This document shows, in pieces, positions 10,399 through 19,240 of a stretch of DNA of 64,000 nt. The position numbers and the translations under genes were made by a program. This stretch comes from Citrobacter portucalensis (GTDB taxonomy: Bacteria; Pseudomonadota; Gammaproteobacteria; Enterobacterales; Enterobacteriaceae), in the NCBI RefSeq assembly GCF_002042885.1, contig NZ_MVFY01000007.1, positions 124,001-188,000 on the forward strand, given 5' to 3'. The notes under the pieces are model-generated. The model was not told where the DNA came from, made no database searches, and saw only the letters and a list, made by a program, of their open reading frames with translations. Position 1 is the stretch's first letter; the number at the start of each line of letters is the position of its first letter.

Positions 10399-10737
10399 AT
10401 GAAAAAAATCATTATCTCTTTATTACTCCTGGCAAGCTCCGGAGCCGCGCTGGCTGCGCCGCAGGTCATTACCGTCAGCCGTTTTGAGGTTGGCAAAGAT
10501 AAGTGGGCGTTTAATCGGGAAGAGGTGATGCTGACCTGCCGTCCAGGTAACGCGCTGTATGTCATCAATCCCAGTACGCTGGTGCAATACCCGTTGAATG
10601 ATGTCGCCAGACAGCAGGTGGAGAGCGGAAAAGTCACGGCAAAGCCGATCGAGATTATCCAGATCGATGATCCTGCGAAACCGGGCGAAAAAATGAGCCT
10701 GGCACCGTTTGTAGAGCGTGCAGAAAAGCTCTGCTAA
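10399..10737 (+). CDS. yebY: YebY, DUF2511 periplasmic protein of the copper operon
   Basis: YebY has 112 residues with a clear signal peptide (MKKIII, hydrophobic LLLLASSG, ending ALA before APQV). Two cysteines, C47 and the C-terminal residue C112, can form a disulfide or bind metal. It is the third gene of the copper operon, and E. coli YebY has been reported to bind copper. The sRNA pair SdsR/SraC lies directly downstream. Confidence 0.88.
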   Translation: MKKIIISLLLLASSGAALAAPQVITVSRFEVGKDKWAFNREEVMLTCRPGNALYVINPSTLVQYPLNDVARQQVESGKVTAKPIEIIQIDDPAKPGEKMSLAPFVERAEKLC

Positions 10738-10764
10738 TTGCCAGATGTAGCGCTCTGATTTCCA

Positions 10765-10806
10765 ATAAAAAACCGCAAGGATCTCGCAGGAGAACTTGCG
10801 GTTTTC
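10765..10806 (-). terminator. Intrinsic terminator of SraC (also facing yebY)
   Basis: AACCGCAAG (10771-10779) pairs with CTTGCGGTT (10795-10803). On the minus strand the stem is followed by a T-rich run (TTTTTTATTGG), so it works best for the SraC transcript. On the plus strand the stem is followed by TTTTCGCG, and it may also stop transcription of the yobA-yebZ-yebY operon. Confidence 0.75.
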
Positions 10807-10880
10807 GCGTTTGGATGCGTAACAGACGTCCTTTTTTTCCGGCCACTTTAGTCGCGGACTGGAAAACCTGGCGCTGTCAT

Positions 10881-10887
10881 CTATTCT
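10881..10887 (+). promoter_or_regulatory. Sigma-S type -10 element of sdsR
   Basis: CTATTCT followed by TAA resembles the extended sigma-S -10 sequence CTATACT. It ends 6 bases before the predicted SdsR 5' end. SdsR is a strictly sigma-S dependent sRNA in E. coli and Salmonella. Confidence 0.75.
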
Positions 10888-10892
10888 TAAAT

Positions 10893-10996
10893 GGCAGGGT
10901 AACTTAGCCTGCATTAATGCCAACTTTTAGCGCACGGCTCTCTCCCAAGAGCCATTTCCCTGGACCGAATACAGGAATCGTATTCGGTCTCTTTTT
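10893..10996 (+). ncRNA. sdsR: Sigma-S dependent small RNA SdsR (RyeB)
   Basis: The conserved SdsR core is present almost unchanged, including TTAGCCTGCATTAATGCC near the 5' end and the unpaired CTTTTAGCGCACGG region. The terminator hairpin is ACCGAATAC / GTATTCGGT followed by CTCTTTTT. The length of about 104 nt equals that of E. coli. SdsR is an Hfq-binding stationary-phase RNA that represses mRNAs such as those for OmpD and the mismatch protein MutS. It lies between yebY and pphA, as in E. coli, opposite SraC. Confidence 0.93.
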
Positions 10997-11149
10997 ATGT
11001 GGCGAATGCGATGCCATCCAGGGCAAAACACGGCGTATCGCATGCTGCATTCTCCATAAACCATACCATACTCCTGCCCACGATCGTCCAGGCTTTTTTG
11101 CCATCATTGCTAAAATTATAACCAGGTACCCTTGTATTCTGGAGGCGAC

Positions 11150-11791
11150 ATGGGACGACCTGGCAATATCTATCAACGAATCGACGGTACGCAGTGGCGC
11201 CACGTCTGGGTGGTTGGGGATATCCACGGATGCTTCTCGATGCTGATGGCTAAACTTCGCCAGTACCGTTTTGATCCCTGGCAGGATTTGCTGGTTTCAG
11301 TGGGGGATGTTATCGACCGTGGACCAGACAGTTTGCGTTGTCTGAAACTACTGCGTAAACGCTGGATAGTCGCGGTCAGGGGGAACCATGAACAGATGGC
11401 GCTGGACGCGCTGGCGACGGGGGATCAATTCATGTGGTTTATGAACGGTGGCTCGTGGTTCGAGCAGGCGGAGCAACCGGCAGCGAAATTTGCTCTTGAA
11501 GCGTGTTGGCAGTTACCCTGGATTCTGGAGCTGCATTGTCAGAACGGTATACACGTTATTGCTCATGCCGATTACCCGGATGATGATTATCAGTGGCTAA
11601 AAGAGATCGATTTACAGCGCGTGCTGTGGGACCGCTCGAGACTGATGAACAGTGGTTGTGCGATTCACGGCGCGGATCACTTCTGGTTTGGCCACACGCC
11701 GTTGCGCCATCGGCTGGATCGCGAGAATCTACACTATATTGATACCGGTGCTGTATTCGGCGGCGAGTTAACGCTGGTACAACTGCAATAA
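11150..11791 (+). CDS. pphA: Serine/threonine protein phosphatase 1 PphA (PrpA)
   Basis: PphA is a lambda-type metallophosphatase that responds to protein misfolding stress in E. coli. The metal-binding motifs are in order: GDIHG with D24 and H26, GDVIDRGP with D53 and R57, and GNHEQ with N79 and H80. A further pair of metal-ligand histidines sits in VIAHADYP and FGHTPLRHR. I start at MGRPGNIYQ because GGAGG lies 4 bases before it; that gives 213 residues. A start 6 codons upstream is possible. The N-terminus differs from E. coli PphA more than the rest. The stop abuts the stop of convergent yebW. Confidence 0.94.
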   Translation: MGRPGNIYQRIDGTQWRHVWVVGDIHGCFSMLMAKLRQYRFDPWQDLLVSVGDVIDRGPDSLRCLKLLRKRWIVAVRGNHEQMALDALATGDQFMWFMNGGSWFEQAEQPAAKFALEACWQLPWILELHCQNGIHVIAHADYPDDDYQWLKEIDLQRVLWDRSRLMNSGCAIHGADHFWFGHTPLRHRLDRENLHYIDTGAVFGGELTLVQLQ

Positions 11792-11983
11792 TCAAAAATC
11801 GCTGTATTCCTGGGCCGGATGCCAGAAACTGTCGATGTAGTCGTCCGCAGGTAAACATCCGCCGTTACGAATACGTTGATCGTCCATCGATATCAGGCAC
11901 TGCTGCTCAGTTTTGTAGACATCAACCACGATATCTTCACAACCGCCATCCAGATAGCACACAAAAAGAACCAGCGTGAACAT
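11792..11983 (-). CDS. yebW: Small conserved protein YebW
   Basis: YebW is a 63-residue protein of unknown function. The start MFTLVLFVCYLDG matches the E. coli ortholog and has a purine-rich SD-like sequence GGATGGA just before it. An upstream in-frame start 8 codons earlier lacks support. The N-terminal hydrophobic stretch and several cysteines (in FVCYLDGGCED, EQQC and GGC) suggest an exported or disulfide-bearing protein, but this is inference. It is convergent with pphA with no gap. Confidence 0.85.
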   Translation of the reverse strand: MFTLVLFVCYLDGGCEDIVVDVYKTEQQCLISMDDQRIRNGGCLPADDYIDSFWHPAQEYSDF

Positions 11984-12085
11984 TCCATCCTCAAATGGTA
12001 AAGCCATACCTGTAGTGTAGAAGATGTTGATAGATGAGGGAAATTAACCAAGAAATAACCCGTCTGGCGACGGGTTCTTTTTGAA

Positions 12086-12322
12086 TCAGGCAAGGCGCAT
12101 GATCCAGGCATCTGACTTACGATCGTAGTGTTCGCGAAATAGTACTGAATGTTCTCCGTTCAACAGGGCCGGGACGCTGGTTTCGGCATCCCAGGCATCC
12201 AGTTGCATACATAAATCCGGATCGGATTTACACGGAATGGTTAACGTTCGGTCCCCCGGCGATTCGCCATGTAACTCGGCGTCGTCGATTTCAAAAGCGC
12301 CAATGCGCACACTGGTTTTCAT
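12086..12322 (-). CDS. yebV: Small conserved protein YebV
   Basis: YebV has 78 residues and almost complete identity to E. coli YebV over the first 60. The start MKTSVRIGAF is chosen from that alignment; the frame opens 18 codons earlier. It is acidic, without a membrane segment or signal peptide. The function is unknown. It follows rsmF on the same strand after about 100 bases and may be separately transcribed. Confidence 0.87.
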   Translation of the reverse strand: MKTSVRIGAFEIDDAELHGESPGDRTLTIPCKSDPDLCMQLDAWDAETSVPALLNGEHSVLFREHYDRKSDAWIMRLA

Positions 12323-12422
12323 CATCGTGCTCTCCGTTAATTTGCTGGTTGTGGTACGACCAGTTAGGCCGTCCATTTTTCAGCGTAGTCAACGTTAGCA
12401 AAAGCGCCAGTAAAAACGTGCG

Positions 12423-13844
12423 TTATCCCGTAAAGAGTTTGCCATCCCGGACAAGATCGCGCGGGTAGCTATTCTTCAGTCGCGATCCAATGCGTTTTGC
12501 CAGACCGATCGGCTGATGCTGGAACGTAACCAGTACGTCATCAGTCGTCGGTGCGGTTTGCGGGTAAACATCTCTACCGCGATACCACTCTTCCGCTTCG
12601 GCAAGGGTCAGTTCGAATGCATGGCTGTGGTTCGGGTCGGCGAGGGCGATAACGGCCTCATGCTGCCAGCGATACCCTTTATTGTGGGTTTCGGCCAGTT
12701 TGATCCCAAGTCGAGAAAAGCGAACCTTGCCAATCAGAGGTTCAATTTCAGTTGGGAACAGCCAGATCTCTTTATCGCGCTGCCACAGGCGCAAATTATC
12801 TTCCCACTGCAGTCCACAAGCGCTCGCGGCTTGCGTGACAAGCGCAGACTCGCGCCCTTTAAGCGGGCTAAACGGGAAGTTACCGACTTTGTACTTCGGC
12901 GCAGGTAGTGCAGGGATTGCAGCTATTTTGCGCAAACGCGCAACGAAGAAACCTTCGCAATCGTAAATCTGCGGGAATACATGCAGGAATCCTTCCGGCG
13001 TCAGGGCGCGTTCGGCCTGCGGAAATAAATCGCCCAGAGGTAAAAACTCGACGGCATCAGGGTAGGTCTCAATCAACCACTGCATGATATTTTCATTTTC
13101 GTCACGATTAAGCGTACAGGTCGAGTAAACCAATGTGCCACCGGGACGCAGGGCGTGGAAGGCGCTGTCGAGTAATTCGCGCTGGGTCGCGGCAATTTCC
13201 AGATTACTTTCTACAGACCAGTTTTTTAGCGCATCGGGGTCTTTACGCACCACACCTTCACCGGAACACGGTGCGTCGAGCAATATGGCATCAAATGACT
13301 CCGGCAACGCAGCGCCAAATACGCGTCCGTCAAAATGGGTCAGGGCGACGTTGGCTATCCCGCAACGGCTGATATTGGCATGCAGGACTTTGACGCGACT
13401 GGCAGAAAACTCATTCGCCAGAATGGCGCCTCGATTATTCATTTTTGCGGCAATTTGCGTGGTTTTGGAGCCGGGGGCTGCCGCAACATCCATTACGCGT
13501 TCCGGGGTATTGCCTTCGGCGAACAGTGCTGCGACTGGCAGCATTGAACTGGCTTCCTGAATATAAAACAGGCCGCTTAAATGTTCTGCGGTGCTGCCGA
13601 GCGGCACTGACTCTTCATCATCACGCTCGATCCAAAAGCCTTCAGCACACCAGGGAACCGGAGTGAGAGACCAGTTGTAAGGTGCTGTCAGCGCGAGGAA
13701 ATCGGCAACGGAGATTTTCAGCGTATTGACGCGAATGCTGCGGCGCAACGGGCGCTGACAGGCAGCGAGAAATTCATCGAATGAGAGCGTGGAAGGCATT
13801 GCTTCACGCATTTGAGTCAGAAAGGCGTCGGGAAAATAAGCCAC
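12423..13844 (-). CDS. rsmF: 16S rRNA m5C1407 methyltransferase RsmF (YebU)
   Basis: RsmF methylates C1407 of 16S rRNA. The SAM-dependent RsmB/RsmF (NOL1/NOP2/Sun) core shows [12 protein letters not shown] for SAM binding, and the two catalytic cysteine motifs DAPCSGEG and VYSTCTL. A C-terminal PUA-like region follows. No ATG fits the E. coli N-terminus. The nearest in-frame start is GTG at 13844 (VAYFPDAFL), giving 473 residues against 479 in E. coli. The longer ATG reading from 13955 adds 37 residues that do not resemble the family and run into letB. It is the last gene of letA-letB-rsmF. Confidence 0.92.
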   Translation of the reverse strand: MAYFPDAFLTQMREAMPSTLSFDEFLAACQRPLRRSIRVNTLKISVADFLALTAPYNWSLTPVPWCAEGFWIERDDEESVPLGSTAEHLSGLFYIQEASSMLPVAALFAEGNTPERVMDVAAAPGSKTTQIAAKMNNRGAILANEFSASRVKVLHANISRCGIANVALTHFDGRVFGAALPESFDAILLDAPCSGEGVVRKDPDALKNWSVESNLEIAATQRELLDSAFHALRPGGTLVYSTCTLNRDENENIMQWLIETYPDAVEFLPLGDLFPQAERALTPEGFLHVFPQIYDCEGFFVARLRKIAAIPALPAPKYKVGNFPFSPLKGRESALVTQAASACGLQWEDNLRLWQRDKEIWLFPTEIEPLIGKVRFSRLGIKLAETHNKGYRWQHEAVIALADPNHSHAFELTLAEAEEWYRGRDVYPQTAPTTDDVLVTFQHQPIGLAKRIGSRLKNSYPRDLVRDGKLFTG

Positions 13845-13926
13845 TTGGTACCACCGGCAAAAAAACAGGTGCGCAGTGTAGCATAACTGCTCCGGCGTAC
13901 GTACTCGCGCCGGAGCAGTGGATACA

Positions 13927-16560
13927 TTAACGTGGCAGGGCGGTTCCCCATTCACGCCACTCTTTCGGTTCGCTTTCCAGCAACAGGAAGTGTTTACCTG
14001 CCTGTGCTTTCGGAGCCAGCGGTGTACCCGGTGGAGTCGCGAAGGCGATGCCGCCGCGGATGAACTGATTGAAGGTACCGGTCTTCACGACACCGCCGGT
14101 CAGGCCGAAGTCGAGATTGTAGCCGGATGCCAGCCAGAACACGGAGTTGTTGCGTACCAGATGCTGATAGCGTTGGCTAATGCGCATGGCAACCATCACA
14201 CGATCGGAAAGCGAGCCCAGCGTCAGCCCGGTGACAGTCCCAACTTCGATACCTCTGAACAAAACCGGGGTTCCGATATTCAGCGAACCTGCTTCTGGTG
14301 CTTCAACCACAATACTCAGACCATCGAGGTAACGAGAGTCGGTAATGGTGGCTTCCTGCAGTTCAAAATCACGGCGCGGATTACCGCGTCCTGGTTCAAC
14401 GTTGATATACGGCTGCAGGATTGTATCCAGATGCTCCACGCCCGCTGCCGAAATTTGCGGGGTGATCACGGAGAAACGGGTACCGCTTCGCGCGAAGGTC
14501 TGCACGTATTCCGGGTACAGAACCGCTTTTGCCTGAACTTCGTTACGGGCGGTGATCAGCTCAAGCGTCTGGATCTGTCCGATATCGATTCCCAGGTAGC
14601 GAATCGGCATGCCTGCAGCGAGTTTACCGGCATCGAACGCATGCAGCGTTATCTGGCCGCCGACCGCACGCGCGGCGGTTTCCGAAGCATACAGAATACG
14701 CTTGTCGCCTTTACGTTGGCTGGCGCTGGCACCGCTTAAATTATCGAAGCTAATCGCCCCTTTCAGCGCGCGTGAAAGGGGAGATGCCTGTACGGTTAAT
14801 CCGCTGCCGTTAAGCTGAACTTTTGCTCCGCCTTCGGCCCAGAACACGCTGTTGCTGGTCAACAGGTTGCGATATTCCGGTTTGATATGCAGATCGATAT
14901 CAAACGCATCGGCGCGAGGACGAACGCTAATCACTTCACCGACCTCGAATTTGCGGTAAAGCACCACCGAACCGGCCTGCACATCAGGTAGCGTTTCGGC
15001 GCTCAGGCTGACCGTAGTGGTTGGCAGATCGCTCAGACTGTTTTCAATCGCTTTCTCCAGGTTAGCGTAAAGCGGGTAGCTTTTTTTCATTTCCCCCTTA
15101 GTACCGGGCAAAATACGAATGCCGCCGCTGAGCCACTCACTGGCGCTGGCGCCAAGGAACTCCACGCCATCAAGTCCAACTTTGACATCCACGCGGCTGT
15201 TCACCACGAACTTACTGTCACCTTGCACCAGGTCACGATGCTGTGGTTCAACAGCAACGGTAAATGAGACGCCTTTGCTGGAAAGCGTACGCTCAATCAC
15301 CTGACCGACCTGTACGCCGTGAAGAATTAGCGGCTGGCCAGCATCAATACCGTAACTCTCCGGCGCGGTCAGCGTAAACGTCATGACGCCTGGGTCGTGT
15401 AACAACGACTTCTCAGCGGGAATAACGACAAACTGGTTACGCGGCTCGCCTTCGCCAGGTACCAGCTCGAAAGTTTTACCTGTTAGCAGCGAACTGAGAT
15501 TCACATCGCTTAACGATAATTTAGGGCTGTGTAACTCAATGCGTGTGTTGTCACGCAGCAGCGTTACGACGCTGGGATCGACCGTCATTTCGCCGGTGAC
15601 TTTACCGCCTGGGTTTAAATCCAGTTTTGTGAGCTGACCGACTTCTAATCCTTGATACATCAGCGATGTTGAGCCTGCTTTGAGTCCATCTCCGTTGGGT
15701 AAATCAAGCTTGACGATTACTCCGCGCTGGCTGTGCGCGAGATCCTGATATAGACCAAACGTGTCGTCTGCCGCAGCAGGTTTTGAGTCTTCGGGTGAAT
15801 CAAAAGCAATGGCACCGTTGACCAGCGCCGCCAGACTCTCCAGTTTTACCTTCGCACCGCTAAGGCTGACATCCGCATTTACACCGGAGACGTTCCAGAA
15901 GCGGCTGCCTTTTTTCACCAGATTGGTGAAGCGACGTTCAATCAATACATCGATGGTTACGCCCTGATGGTTCGGGTTGATGGTGTAGTCATAGACCCTG
16001 CCCACCGGAATCTTACGGAAATAAACCAGCGAACCGCTATTAAGCGATCCGAGATCAGGGGCGCGCAGATGCAGCATTAAATCGCCATTATCCAGACGAT
16101 ACTTGGGCTGGGTGTCGAGGGCGACGAAATGATCCTCGGCCTCGCCAGTACCGGGCATCATGCCGATATAGTTGCCGCCAACCAGCGCATCCAGACCAGA
16201 AACCCCAGCCAGCGACGCCTTCGGCGTGACCAGCCAGAACTGGGTATCTTTGCGCAGAGCATCTTTCATGCTCGATTTGATGCTGACACGGACTTCAATT
16301 TTGCGTAGATCTTTGCTGAGGTTGATATCCTGCACCGTGCCCACTTCAACGCCCTGATAACGAACGGGAGTACGGCCTGGCACAATGCCGTCAGCAGACA
16401 TAAAGTCGATGGTCACGGTATTGCCGCGATCTTCATAGCTTCCCCAGATAAGCCATCCTGCGATCATCAGCGCGATGAACGGCAGCAGCCAGAACGGGGA
16501 GATACGGCGTTTTGTTTTAATCTGCGCTTCAGTCTGCGAAGCGGGCGTTTCCTGACTCAT
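13927..16560 (-). CDS. letB: LetB (YebT), seven-MCE-domain envelope lipid transport protein
   Basis: LetB forms a tunnel of stacked hexameric MCE rings that spans the periplasm and carries lipids between the membranes. The start MSQETPASQ gives 877 residues, the E. coli length. A single N-terminal membrane anchor ([20 protein letters not shown], about 20-40) is followed by MCE repeats. Many show the motif of type [11 protein letters not shown], as in [41 protein letters not shown] and [10 protein letters not shown]. Its start overlaps the end of letA by 32 bases, so the two are translationally linked. Confidence 0.97.
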   Translation of the reverse strand: MSQETPASQTEAQIKTKRRISPFWLLPFIALMIAGWLIWGSYEDRGNTVTIDFMSADGIVPGRTPVRYQGVEVGTVQDINLSKDLRKIEVRVSIKSSMKDALRKDTQFWLVTPKASLAGVSGLDALVGGNYIGMMPGTGEAEDHFVALDTQPKYRLDNGDLMLHLRAPDLGSLNSGSLVYFRKIPVGRVYDYTINPNHQGVTIDVLIERRFTNLVKKGSRFWNVSGVNADVSLSGAKVKLESLAALVNGAIAFDSPEDSKPAAADDTFGLYQDLAHSQRGVIVKLDLPNGDGLKAGSTSLMYQGLEVGQLTKLDLNPGGKVTGEMTVDPSVVTLLRDNTRIELHSPKLSLSDVNLSSLLTGKTFELVPGEGEPRNQFVVIPAEKSLLHDPGVMTFTLTAPESYGIDAGQPLILHGVQVGQVIERTLSSKGVSFTVAVEPQHRDLVQGDSKFVVNSRVDVKVGLDGVEFLGASASEWLSGGIRILPGTKGEMKKSYPLYANLEKAIENSLSDLPTTTVSLSAETLPDVQAGSVVLYRKFEVGEVISVRPRADAFDIDLHIKPEYRNLLTSNSVFWAEGGAKVQLNGSGLTVQASPLSRALKGAISFDNLSGASASQRKGDKRILYASETAARAVGGQITLHAFDAGKLAAGMPIRYLGIDIGQIQTLELITARNEVQAKAVLYPEYVQTFARSGTRFSVITPQISAAGVEHLDTILQPYINVEPGRGNPRRDFELQEATITDSRYLDGLSIVVEAPEAGSLNIGTPVLFRGIEVGTVTGLTLGSLSDRVMVAMRISQRYQHLVRNNSVFWLASGYNLDFGLTGGVVKTGTFNQFIRGGIAFATPPGTPLAPKAQAGKHFLLLESEPKEWREWGTALPR

Positions 16561-17812
16561 GTGCATCCCAAAGTAAGCGGCTGTCCAGCCATTCCACAGC
16601 AAGAATAGTCAATATTACCGCTGCGCCGAAATAAAACGCAGCCGGTCCCATAGTAAAAGCAAGTATCTGATCGCGATTTATCAGCGACATGGTTAACGCG
16701 ATAACAAAGAGATCGAGCATCGACCAGCGGCCAATCCAGGTCACCATACGCAGTAGTTTTATACGGGTGCGCAACCCTTGTTCACAATTAAAGTGGATGC
16801 TGAATAGCAACGTAAACATCACAATCACTTTGGTGAATGGCACTAATATACTGGCGATAAACACGATCGCCGCTACGCCGACATTACTGTTTGCCAAAGA
16901 CATTATGCCTGACAGGATTGTGTCTTCCTGCCGGCCGCCGTTGACATAAATTATCGAGATGGGCAGCAGGTTAGCGGGCAAAAGCAGGACAATCGAGGCC
17001 AGCAGTGCCGCCCAACACTTTTGGATACTTTGATTTCTGCGCCAGCGCAACGGGATATGGCAGCGAGGGCAGCGACCGCGAGCATCCGGATAACCTGTAA
17101 AATGGCAGCCGAGGCAGACGCGGAGCTTTTCATCGGGCCGACGAGCCGGTCTTTGCGGGTAGAAACGGTCCCAAAGCTGCTCAACGTTAAGATGCGACAG
17201 CGTCAAAATACTCAGGATCACCAGCGCAATAAAAGCAAACAGCCCCACGCCAGGCTGCAAAAAAGCATAGTCCTGAACCTTGATTGAGGCGACGCCGATA
17301 CCCACCAGGTAAATATCGAGCATCACCCACTCTTTGAGCCTTTCCAGCATCAACAGCACCGGGCGCAGGTTCATCCCGAGAATATTACCAAACCACAGAT
17401 AAGCGATTGAGGTCACGAGAATTAGTGGCGCACCAGCGACGCAAAAAAGCACGAAGGAGGCGGTGAGGGGATCACCTTGTCGGGTCATTTGCCAGATGCC
17501 TTGCATCACATTGGCATCAATGCGCACACCTAATAAATAGATGTGCAGGAGTGGCTCTCCCCAGGCAAAGGGCATCAGCAGCAACATGGTGAAAGCCATT
17601 GCCGCCAGTCGCGTTAACGACCAGTCGCGTCCGTCACGAATTTTTGCCTGGCAGCGTGGGCAAAAGGCACTTTGGTGCGAACGCATTTTAGGCAAGCTAA
17701 ATATCAGGTCACATTCAGGGCAGCGATGATAATGTGCACGAGGTAGTGCCTCACCGATGGACCTGATGGCTATTTTTTTAGTTGGCGTGATGCGTGGTGT
17801 CGTTAAGGCCAT
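16529..17812 (-). CDS. letA: LetA (YebS), integral membrane partner of LetB
   Basis: LetA is a 427-residue PqiA-type inner membrane protein that supports LetB in lipid transport. Two zinc-ribbon-like motifs are visible: CPECDLIF with CPRCQAK near residues 33-60, and CLGCHFTG with CPRCHIP around 230-250. Each precedes a bundle of about four transmembrane segments, so the protein is a duplicated module. It is the first gene of letA-letB-rsmF and divergent from msrC, with 128 bases between their starts. Confidence 0.95.
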   Translation of the reverse strand: MALTTPRITPTKKIAIRSIGEALPRAHYHRCPECDLIFSLPKMRSHQSAFCPRCQAKIRDGRDWSLTRLAAMAFTMLLLMPFAWGEPLLHIYLLGVRIDANVMQGIWQMTRQGDPLTASFVLFCVAGAPLILVTSIAYLWFGNILGMNLRPVLLMLERLKEWVMLDIYLVGIGVASIKVQDYAFLQPGVGLFAFIALVILSILTLSHLNVEQLWDRFYPQRPARRPDEKLRVCLGCHFTGYPDARGRCPRCHIPLRWRRNQSIQKCWAALLASIVLLLPANLLPISIIYVNGGRQEDTILSGIMSLANSNVGVAAIVFIASILVPFTKVIVMFTLLFSIHFNCEQGLRTRIKLLRMVTWIGRWSMLDLFVIALTMSLINRDQILAFTMGPAAFYFGAAVILTILAVEWLDSRLLWDAHESGNARFAD

Positions 17813-17940
17813 GTATCGCGAATCAAATTGTTGAAGTAATGTTATCTTAACTCATGACGGGAATGATCTTGAGCATTAACGCATTTAATGTTTATTTTAG
17901 TAGGCTGCAGTTTTAAGTAAGACAACTAAGTGATTATATA

Positions 17941-18438
17941 ATGAACAAAATAGAGCTATACACGGATCTGAACCGTGATTTTCAGGCATTGATGGCAGGT
18001 GAAACCAGTTTTCTGGCAACGCTGGCAAATACCAGCGCATTGTTGTACGAGCGTCTTGCAGAAGTGAATTGGGCCGGTTTTTACCTGCTTGAGGACGATA
18101 CGCTGGTGCTTGGTCCCTTCCAGGGCAAAATTGCCTGCGTGCGGATCCCGGTAGGGCGCGGTGTGTGCGGTACCGCAGTGGCGCAGAACCAGGTTCAGCG
18201 TATTGAGGACGTACATGCTTTTGATGGGCACATCGCCTGTGATGCCGCCAGCAACGCTGAAATCGTCCTGCCGATCGCTGTCGATAATCAGATAATCGGC
18301 GTGCTGGATATTGATAGCACGGCATTTGGCCGCTTTACTGAAGAAGATGAACAAGGTCTGCGTACGCTTGTGGCACAGCTTGAAACCGTGCTTGCAACGA
18401 CGGATTACAAAAAATTCTTTGCGCGCGTCGCAGGATAA
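17941..18438 (+). CDS. msrC: Free methionine-(R)-sulfoxide reductase MsrC
   Basis: MsrC is a GAF-domain enzyme that reduces free methionine-R-sulfoxide in the cytoplasm. The 165-residue product carries the three conserved cysteines C66, C76 and C100 (KIACVRIP, GVCGTAVA, HIACDAAS). These correspond to C84, C94 and C118 in the longer numbering used for the E. coli enzyme. The C-terminal segment GVLDIDSTAFGRF is typical of the GAF fold. It stands alone, upstream of proQ. Confidence 0.96.
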   Translation: MNKIELYTDLNRDFQALMAGETSFLATLANTSALLYERLAEVNWAGFYLLEDDTLVLGPFQGKIACVRIPVGRGVCGTAVAQNQVQRIEDVHAFDGHIACDAASNAEIVLPIAVDNQIIGVLDIDSTAFGRFTEEDEQGLRTLVAQLETVLATTDYKKFFARVAG

Positions 18439-18473
18439 TCAACGGATAACGTAGCAATTACTGATGACGTCAT

Positions 18474-18479
18474 TATAAT
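18474..18479 (+). promoter_or_regulatory. Consensus -10 element upstream of proQ
   Basis: TATAAT is a perfect sigma-70 -10 hexamer about 55 bases before the proQ start, inside the 96-base msrC-proQ gap. The -35 region at the right distance is poor, so the exact promoter is uncertain. Confidence 0.45.
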
Positions 18480-18534
18480 GTCGCCTGTTCATGCCTGCGC
18501 TTGTTGGCTACGTCCGTTGTAATCAGGAAATTTC

Positions 18535-19221
18535 ATGGAAAATCAACCTAAGTTGAATAGCAGTAAAGAAGTCATCGCGTTTCTGGCCGAACGCTTCCCG
18601 CAGTGTTTTAGTGCGGAAGGCGAAGCGCGCCCACTGAAAATTGGCATTTTTCAGGATCTGGTAGAGCGTGTTGAGGGTGAAATGAACCTCAGCAAGACTC
18701 AGCTCCGTTCTGCCTTACGTCTCTATACTTCAAGCTGGCGCTATCTGTATGGCGTTAAATTGGGCGCAACGCGTGTTGATCTCGACGGCAACCCTTGTGG
18801 TGAGCTGGATGAACAACATGTTGAACATGCTCGCAAACAGCTGGAAGAAGCTAAAGCCCGTGTTCAGGCGCAACGCGCAGAGCAACAGGCGAAAAAACGC
18901 GAAGCGGCTGCTGCCGCCGGTGAAAAAGAAGACGCCCCACGTCGCGAGCGTAAGCCGCGTCCTGCACCGCGTCGTAAAGAAGGTGCTGAGCGTAAACCTC
19001 GCGCTGAAAAACCAGCAGCAAAAGCACCGCGTGCTCCTCGTGAAGAACAGCATACCCCGGTATCTGATATTTCAGTACTGACGGTAGGGCAGTCTCTGAA
19101 GGTGAAAGCAGGAAATAATGCGATGGATGCCACCGTATTAGAAATCACCAAAGATGGCGTCCGTGTACAGCTGAATTCGGGTATGTCTTTGATTGTACGC
19201 GCAGAACACCTGGTGTTCTGA
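18535..19221 (+). CDS. proQ: RNA chaperone ProQ
   Basis: ProQ is a global RNA-binding protein that stabilises small RNAs and mRNA 3' ends; it was first found through its effect on ProP osmoregulation. The N-terminal FinO domain (about residues 5-120, with FPQCFS and [15 protein letters not shown]) is followed by a long linker rich in Lys, Arg, Ala and Glu (about 120-175). A C-terminal Tudor-like domain ends in AEHLVF. The product has 228 residues. prc follows 19 bases later and is probably co-transcribed. Confidence 0.97.
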   Translation: MENQPKLNSSKEVIAFLAERFPQCFSAEGEARPLKIGIFQDLVERVEGEMNLSKTQLRSALRLYTSSWRYLYGVKLGATRVDLDGNPCGELDEQHVEHARKQLEEAKARVQAQRAEQQAKKREAAAAAGEKEDAPRRERKPRPAPRRKEGAERKPRAEKPAAKAPRAPREEQHTPVSDISVLTVGQSLKVKAGNNAMDATVLEITKDGVRVQLNSGMSLIVRAEHLVF

Positions 19222-19240
19222 AACGGAGGCCAGGCCTGGC

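Larger units (their letters stand above)
10767..11034 (-). ncRNA. sraC: Antisense RNA SraC (RyeA), approximate ends
   Basis: In E. coli SraC/RyeA is transcribed opposite SdsR/RyeB and covers it completely, extending further on both sides. Here the intergenic layout is the same and a minus-strand intrinsic terminator lies at 10765-10806. The 5' end is placed only by analogy with E. coli and may be off by some tens of bases. Confidence 0.6.

Noticed and set aside
13918-14739. 273-codon plus-strand frame opposite letB
   Set aside because: It is antisense to conserved LetB codons, lacks an SD and resembles no known protein.
18864-19151. Long minus-strand frames inside proQ
   Set aside because: They mirror the Lys/Arg/Ala-rich linker of ProQ and have low-complexity Ser/Arg/Ala composition; typical shadow frames.
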